Source of the DNA: Apostichopus japonicus
Taxonomy: Eukaryota; Echinodermata; Holothuroidea; Aspidochirotida; Stichopodidae
DNA: 64,000 nucleotides
Direction: 5' to 3'
NCBI RefSeq assembly: GCF_037975245.1
Contig: NC_092564.1
Span: 17,004,984-17,068,983 of the forward strand
Made by a program: the position numbers and the translations under genes. The notes below the pieces were generated by a model that was given only the letters and a program-made list of their open reading frames with translations, did no database searches and was not told where the DNA came from. Positions 24,901 through 35,607 of this stretch are shown piece after piece (position 1 is the stretch's first letter; every line of letters starts with the position of its first letter).

Positions 24901-27900
24901 GTACTTAATATTACAAAACCTGTATGGAAAAAAGGTCATCCTATTGTAGTATCTATATTTGGTAACTTTGGCAGTATTCTTTTGAAGGGTTTCTAAATGA
25001 GGAGACCTAGCTATAAGTCTTCAGTGTATGTTCTATCATAAAGGCCCCTATGCGCTAATAGCCAAGAAACACACTTCCTGTTGCACTACCGTGCAATGGA
25101 TGTAATACAGTGTGCAATTGATGTGATACAGTGTGCAATGGATGTAATACAGTGTGCAATTGATGTGATACAGTGTGCAATTGATGTGATACAGTGTGCA
25201 ATTGATGTAATACAGTGTGCAATTGATGTGATACAGTGTGCAATGGATGTAATACAGTGTGCAATTGATGTGATACAGTGTGCAATTGATGTGATACAGT
25301 GTGCAATGGATGTAATACAGTGTGCAATTGATGTAATACAGTGTGCAATTGATGTAATACAGTGTGCAATGGATGTAATACAGTGTGCAATTGATGTAAT
25401 ACAGTGTGCAATTGATGTGATACAGTGTGCAATTGATGTGATACAGTGTGCAATTGATGTAATACAGTGTGCAATTGATGTAATACAGTGTGCAATTGAT
25501 GTGATACAGTGTGCAATAGATATAAGACAGTGCGCAATAGATATATATTAAAGTGCAATAGATGACAGTGTGCAATAGATATAATACAGTGTGCAATAGA
25601 TGTTATACAGTGTGCAATAGATGTGATACAGTGTGCAAAAGATGTGAAACAGTGTGCAATAGATATATAAAAATACAGTGCAATAGATATAATAATAGTG
25701 CAATAGATGTTATACAGTGTGCAATAGACATAATCGGTGTGAAAATAAGTGTAAAACAGTGCGCAACAGATAGAATACAGTGTGCAATATATTTGATATA
25801 ATACAGTGCAATACATATCATACAGTGTGCAATAGATATAAGACAGTGCGCAATAGATATATTAAAGTGCAATAGATGACAGTGTGCAATAGATAGAATA
25901 CAGTGTGCAATAGACTAGACAATACTAAAGATGAAGTGATTGGTTAACTTCTCTGGGTAACTGGAAACTTATGTGTCACAATTTTTTTTTTTTTGGGGGG
26001 GGGGGGTTTCTTTGTCATTGTTTTGTTCACCAACCTAAGTTTCTGTTGAGCCAATTATTAAACAGGTTCAAAGCCCAGAAAATGAGTCTTAATGTCTATC
26101 AAATAGTTTGTATTTCACTTTTGAAACTGGTCAATGTGATGGCCATAATGCACTATAAGCTTCAAGACTCACTGATCTTCCATGAAAACTGGGCCATGAC
26201 CTACCAGATCCCCCTAGTGCAGAATCTATGCACAGAGCTCATCTGACATCTGGAAAAATCCTACAAACCACTGAAAAATTTGGCTCCAGAGTTTGTGGAT
26301 CTATAGAATTACTAAATGTCCCCTAATGCCTGACATCAGAGCTAAGTGAAGTTTTTTTCCGGCCTTAACAGTATGTTGATAAGCTCTATGAGATAAACTG
26401 AACAGATATATCAATACTATACTTGTACATTCCTAAATTTCTGTGAACTCTTATGTTTGCCATTCTTATGTCTTTTTACCCTTTATCATCTTGTATTTGT
26501 CTTATATGTACATATGCGAGCTTGTAATTTCCCTTTTGGGATGAAATAAAGTTTTACTTACTTACTTACTTACTAAAGAAGGATTTAGGTAGATAGCAGT
26601 GGTGGATCCAGACTTTTCAGGAACAGGAGGCCTTGGATACAAGTATATATACGACAATTACTACAGAAATAGCAATGAATATTAGAAAACATTGGGAAAA
26701 GAAAAGGAAGTCCATGAAGAGCGTACTCAAATTTTGACAAAGTGTTCCTCGGTATGAGAAAAATTATATTATTTTTGGAGCTAATTTTTTTGTTAGCGTC
26801 GAAAGATTTCAGAAGAGGGAGCCCGGGACCCCTGAACACCCCTCCTTGGATGCAGCCTTTGATAGTATTGGTTCTCATTTCTGTGATCCTTTCCTTTTCA
26901 GGAGATTCCAGAAGAGCCATCGCAAGAGAGACCCCTGGTGACTGGACCTCCTAATCTTAGAGCGATGGAGGCTAACAGAGAAGCAAAGATCAAGAGATAC
27001 AAAGAGAAAAAGGACATTGAGAAGAAGATGCAAGTCATAGGAACGTTGAAGTACATTACCACAAAAGATGAGGAAACTCAGGTATTATTTAACATATGAA
27101 TTATGAATTGAATGTTTTTAAATTTTTGAAACAAGGTGAAAGGTAGAAAAGTCATTAAAGTGTTTGAATGAAATCATTTAGGTCACTGGACAACCAGGCT
27201 TTACATATTGGTTGTCCGAACGGCAAATTTGGTTGTCCTTAAAAAACAGTTGCAAAAAAAGACCAATATATACACTAGAAGAGATGTGTAAGTTGGTCAG
27301 TAGATCACCTCATAATAACAAAGAGAACCAGGGGCGTAGCGAAAGGGTTTTTGTTGGGGGGGTGTGGAGAATTTGATTTGCCGACGGATCTGGAAGTGGT
27401 GACTGAAATGGGGGAGGGGTCTAAGGGGAGCGGGTGTCCCCCTCCCCTTTGGAAATTTTTTAGTTTTGAAACGTCCTTAGATGCAATCTGGTGCATATTT
27501 TAGGTCAAATTTGATTTGCCGACGGATCTGGAAGTGGTGACTGAAATGGGGGAGGGGTCTAAGGGGAGGGGGTGTCCTCCTCCCCTTTGGAAAATTTTTA
27601 GTTTTGAAACGTCCTTAGATGCAATCTGGTGCATATTTTAAGTCAAACTTGATTTGCCGACGGATCTGGAAGTGGTGACTGAAATGGGGGAGGGGTCTAA
27701 GGGGAGGGGGTGTCCTCCTCCCCTTTGGAAAATTTTTAGTTTTGAAACGTCCTTAGATGCAATCTGGTGCATATTTTAAGTCAAATTTGATTTGCCGACG
27801 GATCTGGAAGTGGTGACTGAAATGGGGGAGGGGTCTAAGGGGAGGAGGTGTCCTCCTCCCCTTTGGCAATTTTTTAGTTTTGAAACGTCCTTAGATGCAA

Positions 27901-30900
27901 TCTGGTGCATATTTTAAGTCAAATTTGATTTGCCGACGGATCTGGAAGTGGTGACTGAAATGGGGGAGGGGTCTAAGGGGAGGGGGTGTCCCCCTCCCCT
28001 TTGGAAATTTTTAGTTTTGAAACGTCCTTAGATGCAATCTGGTGCATATTTTAAGTCAAATTTGATTTGCCGACGGATCTGGAAGTGGTGACTGAAATGG
28101 GGGAGGGGTCTAAGGGGAGGGGGTGTCCCCCTCCCCTTTGGAAATTTTTAGTTTTGAAACGTCCTTAGATGCAATCTGGTGCATATTTTAAGTCAAATTT
28201 GATTTGCCGACGGATCTGGAAGTGGTGACTGAAATGGGGGAGGGGTCTAAGGGGAGGGGGTGTCCTCCTCCCCTTTGGAAATTTTTAGTTTTGAAACGTC
28301 CTTAGATGCAATCTGGTGCATATTTTAAGTCAAATTTGATTTGCCGACGGATGTGGAAGTGGTGACTGAAATGGGGGAGGGGTCTAAGGGGAGGGGGTGT
28401 CCCCCTCCCCTTTGGAAAATTTTTAGTTTTGAAACGTCCTTAGATGCAATCTGGTGCATATTTTAAGTCAAATTTGATTTGCCGACGGATGTGGAAGTGG
28501 TGACTGAAATGGGGGAGGGGTCTAAGGGGAGGGGGTGTCCCCCTCCCCTTTGGAAAATTTTTAGTTTTGAAACGTCCTTAGATGCAATCTGGTGCATATT
28601 TTAGGTCAAATTTGATTTGCCGACGGATCTGGAAGTGGTGACTGAAATGGGGGAGGGGTCTAAGGGGAGGGGGTGTCCCCCTCCCCTTTGGCAATTTTTT
28701 AGTTTTGAAACGTCCTTAGATGCAATCTGGTGCATATTTTAGGTCAAATTTGATTTGCCGACGGATCTGGAAGTGGTGACTGAAATGGGGGAGGGGTCTA
28801 AGGGGAGGGGGTGTCCCCCTCCCCTTTGGAAAATTTTTAGTTTTGAAACGTCCTTAGATGCAATCTGGTGCATATTTTAGGTCAAATTTGATTTGCCGAC
28901 GGATCTGGAAGTGGTGACTGAAATGGGGGAGGGGTCTAAGGGGAGGGGGTGTCCCCCTCCCCTTTGGCAATTTTTTAGTTTTGAAACGTCCTTAGATGCA
29001 ATCTGGTGCATATTTTAGGTCAAATTTGATTTGCCGACGGATCTGGAAGTGGTGACTGAAATGGGGGAGGGGTCTAAGGGGAGGGGATGTCCCCCTCCCC
29101 TTTGGCAATTTTTTAGTTTTGAAACGTCCTTAGATGCAATCTGGTGCATATTTTAGGTCAAATTTGATTTGCCGACGGATCTGGAAGTGGTGACTGAAAT
29201 GGGGGAGGGGTCTAAGGGGAGGGGGTGTCCTCCTCCCCTTTGGCAATTTTTTAGTTTTGAAACGTCCTTAGATGCAATCTGGTGCATATTTTAGGTCAAA
29301 TTTGATTTGCCGACGGATCTGGAAGTGGTGACTGAAATGGGGGAGGGGTCTAAGGGGAGGGGGTGTCCCCCTCCCCTTTGGAAAATTTTTAGTTTTGAAA
29401 CGTCCTTAGATGCAATCTGGTGCATATTTTAGGTCAAATTTGATTTGCCGACGGATCTGGAAGTGGTGACTGAAATGGGGGAGGGGTCTAAGGGGAGGGG
29501 ATGTCCCCCTCCCCTTTGGCAATTTTTTAGTTTTGAAACATACTTAGATGCAATCTGGTGCATATTTTAGGTCAAATTTGATTTGCCGACGGATCTGGAA
29601 GTGGTGACTGAAATGGGGGAGGGGTCTAAGGGGAGGGGGTGTCCTCCTCCCCTTTGGAAAATTTTTAGTTTTGAAACGTCCTTAGATGCAATCTGGTGTA
29701 TATTTTAGGTCAAATTTGATTTGCCGACGGATCTGGAAGTGGTGAATGAAATGGGGGAGGGGTCTAAGGGGAGGGGGTGTCCTCCTCCCCTTTGGAAAGT
29801 TTTTAGTTTTGAAACGTCCTTAGATGCAATCTGGTGTATATTTTAAGTCAAATTTGATTTGCCGACGGATCTGGAAGTGGTGACTGAAATGGGGGAGGGG
29901 TCTAAGGGTAGGGGGTCCACCCCTCCCCTTTGGAAATTTTTTAGTTTTGAAACGTCCTTAGATACAATCTGGTGCATATTTTAAGTCAAATTTGGCACGG
30001 AAGAAGCTCCCGTTCTCCTTTTCTCTATTCAGCTTTCCTTCTTTCTTCCCCTTCCGCTCTCTTCACCTTTTCTCCTTTTGCCGACAGACCCAAAATTTGC
30101 CGACAGCGACCAAATTATTGGGGGGGTGTGACACCCCCCCACACCTCCCCGCTCGCTACGCCCCTGAAGAGAACCTCTAACACCTCTCCATATAATAGTT
30201 TTTGCACCCCTTCATTAGTTATCACACACTGTTTGTCTGGAAGCGTTACCTGTACTACAATAAGTGAATGTTAGGCTATGTTGCAGCCTACACTAAATCC
30301 TACAGCATATCTGTTCAAAGAATAGCCTTATATCCTAGTTGCAAAATTCAATATGCCTAGATGACCCAAAAAAATAAAAAATACATTTGAGATTTGAGGA
30401 TATATTTTCCTACTATTTTATATTTCCACCAGTTCATGTTGTGAGAAAATAAAATTTTATCCCAACTAAAGCTGACTTTTAAATAAAACTTCAATAATAA
30501 AACTTCAACATTTAGAGAAAAACAACATTCTTTCCACCTTTACTTTGTAAGTAAAAAACATTGAAAGGAAATTTATAGCACAAAGATTGCAAGTTCTAGT
30601 CTTGGTCAGATCATTGCTTTGTGCCTGTGCCTTTGGACAAGGCACTTTATCTCCATTGTCTCTCTTCACTTAGGTGTATAAATGGATGGGGGGCCTGTGA
30701 GATAAAACTGTCAGCTGGGCGCTGTTTAACTGCTGCCATGTGGAGGGATTGTCTCTACATGTTTGACAGGTTATCGTTGACCAGGGTAATATTGTAATGC
30801 GCCTTGAGCACTGTTATCGGTGGATATGTCTGCGCTTTATAAATCCTCAATATCAATATTATTATTGTTTGCCCATACAGAGGGAATATTACCTTCTTTT

Positions 30901-33900
30901 GCTCAAGAGTTGGATCAACAAGGGTTTAGAGGAGCTACCCGGGCTTTATCAAGAGGCAGAAATGCTGGAGTTCATGGCCAAGAGGAGAGAACGAGGGGAG
31001 GAGAATGAACCCACGGCGGCGGTCGAACCAGCTCGAAAAGTCAGTCTTATGCTTGAAGTTTCAAGCAATTATTTATATGTCATGGACATTGTTCTCCCGA
31101 CACACAAAGATATGAATATCTGATATATTGTTAGTTCCTTATCTTAATGGTACAACAGGATAAGAAATAAATGCAAAAGCCATTTTGATAGAATGTTGTA
31201 ATTTATGTAATGCCATAATATCATGGTCAACTTTTTCATAGCCCAGGTGGAGGCTTACACACAGTTTTACAGCATGTGAAGCTATCTAAATGTCGTTTAC
31301 ATATTAACCATGCCAACAGAAAGGTGAGGGGTGAGGCAAATTGCACCGTGGTCTTCCCTTGACAACAAATTTAAAGGGACTATATAGCAGATATACTGAT
31401 CCCAGGAATTGTGTTTGTTACCCTGAATACCAACCGTCAAACAATGCTTGGTGATGACATTACTACATGTTACCTCAGTAAGGTTGCATTTTTTAAAATA
31501 ATAAAAATTCCTGGAATTGTCTTCAGATTTTATCAGAATTTCAAAAGTGATAAAATATTTTAGGACTGGACATCATAATTAGACAAATATCTCCAAGCCA
31601 TTTTAGAAGAAGTGCCATACCCTTGAGAAAATAAGGTTACAGTGAATGTTAGAAAATAAGTACACTAATTCTCTGCAAATGGGGCTCTCCAACAGAGGGC
31701 GCTGTCACAACGATCCTAACATGCATGATCAGTAGTGTTTTAACCATCTCTGAATTTAAAGGATTAACACGATTGCGTGAAAGCAGTCACAACTTTCACA
31801 AACACACCGGGTGCATTTGCACACTGTACCACTGGGTGATTGACAACACTGTTCCATCTGTACAATTTTACCGAATGAAAACCCATTCTTATCTGAAGAC
31901 AAAAGTTGAGGTGATTAAAACAGTAAACTTGACTTGAATCTTCCGAAATATAGTTCAAGAGGTCTCTTCATCATTTATAGTTACAAACAAAACTGTATAT
32001 ATACCACTAATTATTGACTCATGGTACCGTTACAATCTGTGGTCAGAGAGCTCTTTGAGTTTAGGAAGGGGATGGGAGGGGATGGGAGTAAGGAAGGTAG
32101 GGGAGGGGAAGGAATGAGGTATGAGAGGTTTAATGACAGGGGAGGAGTTTGATATACAGTGTCTTGGACAAAGGTTAGGAAGTGAAGGGATTATTAAATG
32201 ACTGAATTTTCCCATATAAGATAGCACTCTTAGTTTGTGAATGGTTGGTTTCACTCCATATGTTTGAGTCATTCCGTCTCTGTACGATCTAGACTCTTCA
32301 TTCCTGCTATCTCGTTGGTTTTTATGTCTCTATGTGTCTCTCCCACATTTGAATCACCCAGCCGTTGAAACCATTCGTGTTGCTGAGAGACAAGTTACAG
32401 GCTCATGTGTTTGGTGCCGGTTACCCTAGTCTACCCACGATGACGTTAGAGGAATATTTCCAGAAAGAAATTGATGAAGGAAAGATACAGTTAGACTCCA
32501 GGTAGATCTTTGGTTTTCTTTTCCTTTCACTCCTTAACTGGAAAAAACATTGTCACAATGCATAAAGGTAGTAAGCACTCTATGTAGATTGAGACCACCA
32601 GCTTACAGTATTCATAAATGCAAAGCATCTAGTAGCTTCTGCAGCATATTCTGTGCAATGTTCCAACTTAAAGTGGGGGAGGTGGGAGCCCTTGATTAAA
32701 CTCTTGCTCTTATGAAGCTAAGTTTCCCGGTGATACGCGTTGATCAGACAGTCTGTAAAATGTAGGCCGCACTTTCTTCCTACTTGCCTCCTTGTACTCT
32801 TACTTTGCTCGCAGCATTTTTGTAAATCTAGTACAAGATTAGGTACCGATACTCGTGCAGCTCACAGCCTTGTAATCGCCTCCTATTGGTTCCATGGGAA
32901 ATGAAGTTGTAGTCATAGTGATGCCTTCAGGCTAACCCTAGTAACATTTATAGTAAGTTAACTTTATTTACACACAGCATTTGTGTAAATCTAGTACAAG
33001 ATTAGGTACCTGTTCTCGTGCAGCTCACAGCCTTGTACTAGACTCTTATTGGTACCATAGGAAATGTAGTTGTAGTCATGGTGATGACTTCAGACTAACC
33101 CTAGTAACGTTAGTAAGTTAACTTTATTTACACGCAGCATTTTCGTAAATCTAATACAAGATTAGGTACTGGTACTCGTGCAGCTCACAGCCTTGTAATC
33201 GCCTCCTATTGGTTCCATGGGAAATGTAGTTGTAGTCATAGTGATGCCTTCAGGCTAACCCTAGTAACATTTATAGTAAGTTAACTTTATTTACACACAG
33301 CATTTGTGTTAATCTAGTACAAGATTAGGTACCGGTTCTCGTGCAGCTCACAGCCTTGTACTAGACTCCTATTGGTACCATGGGAAATGTAGTTGTAGTC
33401 ATAGTGATGCCTTCAGGCTAACCCTAGTAACATTTATAGTAAGTTAACTTTATTTACACACAGCATTTGTGTAAATCTAGTACAAGATTAGGTACCGGTT
33501 CTCGTGCAGCTCACAGCCTTGTACTAGACTCTTATTGGTACCATGGTACCAAATGTAGTTGTAGTCATGGTGATGACTTCAGACTAACCCTAGTAACGTT
33601 AGTAAGTTAACTTTATTTACACGCAGCATTTTTGTAAATCTAATACAAGATTAGGTACCGGTACTCGTGCAGCTCACAGCCTTGTACTCGACTCCTATTG
33701 GTACCATGGGAAATGTAGTTGTAGTCATGGTGATGACTTCAGACTAACCCTAGTAACGTTAGTAAGTTAACTTTATTTACACGCAGCATTTTTGTAAATC
33801 TAATACAAGATTAGGTACCGGTACTCGTGCAGCTCAAAGCCTTGTACTCGACTCTTATTGGTACCATGGGAAATATAGTTGTAGTCATGGTGATGGCTTC

Positions 33901-35288
33901 AGGCTAACCCAAGTAACGTTAGTAAGTTGACTTTATTTACATGGTCGTCGAGAGGGAAATATTAATGCGTATTTCGCTCTCAGACTGCATGTATTACTTT
34001 ATCCCTTATCTACATTGTAGCGATCAGCATACAGATAATAGTATCGAACAATTCAGCACCACCTGTCCCGCTCTGAAGTCTTGTAACATTTGTGATTGGA
34101 AGTGAATTACTTCTCAAAAAGCAACATATTATACTATAGACTCATTGGCAAAGGTCTTCCCATCATCAACTTTCTTTGTCAAGAATCAAGGAATTTGTTA
34201 ACATTTAAGTCCTTTTGAGTTTCTATGATTTGTGATAAGTGCTAATGAAAGCTTCAGCATTAAGAAGAAACATTTAGTCAGCATCAGATTGGCACAGCAA
34301 GAGACCCATGTCCAAACGAGGATGGGGGTGGTGAGGGAGAAGGGGTGGCTGCAGCCAGGCAATGTAGGGCACAACCTATTGTGCTTAACGGTGTCACACG
34401 CAATAGTCGGCGTGTGGGCGTTCGGAGGTAATCTCTCTTTGTTTATTAATACGGATTCATCCTAGCTGAGCAAGGTTTTGCCTCCATAGTTGTTTTAACT
34501 ACAGTTGCTTCATTTGATCACGATCCAATTAATCCACGACAGGCTTCTGATACATGACAAAAACACGAGAAGTATCTCAACTCTTTGACCTCTGTACTAA
34601 TTCAAGGATTGAGGGTGTAAGGTTGCTCGTTAACAGATCTTTGGTACACTTTTGAAATATCGATCATCAAAAACTCACGTTCTGATAGACCGTTTGCTTT
34701 TAACAGGACACAATTTTTCATTCTCTTTTGACAACATCTATGCTTCCCCCTAACCCTCTCCCTCCTCCTCACCCCTCACAAGACACAAAATGAACATGAA
34801 TTATGTGATTTTTTAGTAAGGATTCCTATCTTTATTTTTGGCAAAGTATGAAATGGGACAAACATTGGTTGCTTTCTATTGATACCATGCCGGTTAAGGA
34901 AACCTTGATAATAAGGCTGAAATCCAAATTAATGTCTACATAAAGTTGCATGACAATGCAATTTTTGTGCATTGCTTTTTGTCAATGAGTGGCAATGGGA
35001 TGGAACAAGAAGGAGGGGAGTGTGGAATGTGGGAGGGTTACAGAGTTGATCTGGTAGAAAGTGGATGTGTTTTTTTGAAATCCTTAAGGACACTAATAAC
35101 TGGCTGTTTTCAGACCACATTTATGCAAGGCTTATCGTTACGACTAATAACAAATTACAAAGAGGTAAGTTACAACTTTGCTAGAGCTGGCTGCATGTCA
35201 TATTTTATTTTTGTTTTATTTCTCAACCTAGGGTCGCACAGTTCTTTACATTTATATGAATACATATATATATATGTGTGTTTATATA

Positions 35289-35334
<46 letters not shown>

Positions 35335-35409
35335 CATATATATATATGTATATGAATACATATATATATATGTATATATGTGTGTGTGTATATATATATA
35401 CTGTATATA

Positions 35410-35442
<33 letters not shown>

Positions 35443-35576
35443 GTATATGAATACATATATATATATGTATATATGTGTGTGTATATATATATACATATGG
35501 TGCATATGATGTACATTTTGTGTTTTATTTGTGTTGTATACATATTTGTATATATATGATGTCTATATATACTTTG

Positions 35577-35607
<31 letters not shown>

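Noticed and set aside
25091-25530. CRISPR-like regular repeats
   Set aside because: Contiguous 21-bp units without spacers, in a eukaryotic intron.
25055-25816. 253-codon minus-strand frame and 182-codon frame of HTVLHQ-type heptads
   Set aside because: Generated by the 21-bp minisatellite within IGBP1 intron 3; no start context, domain or splice logic.
34946-35509. 187-codon frame ending in Tyr-Ile repeats
   Set aside because: Produced by the TA array before IGBP1 exon 7.
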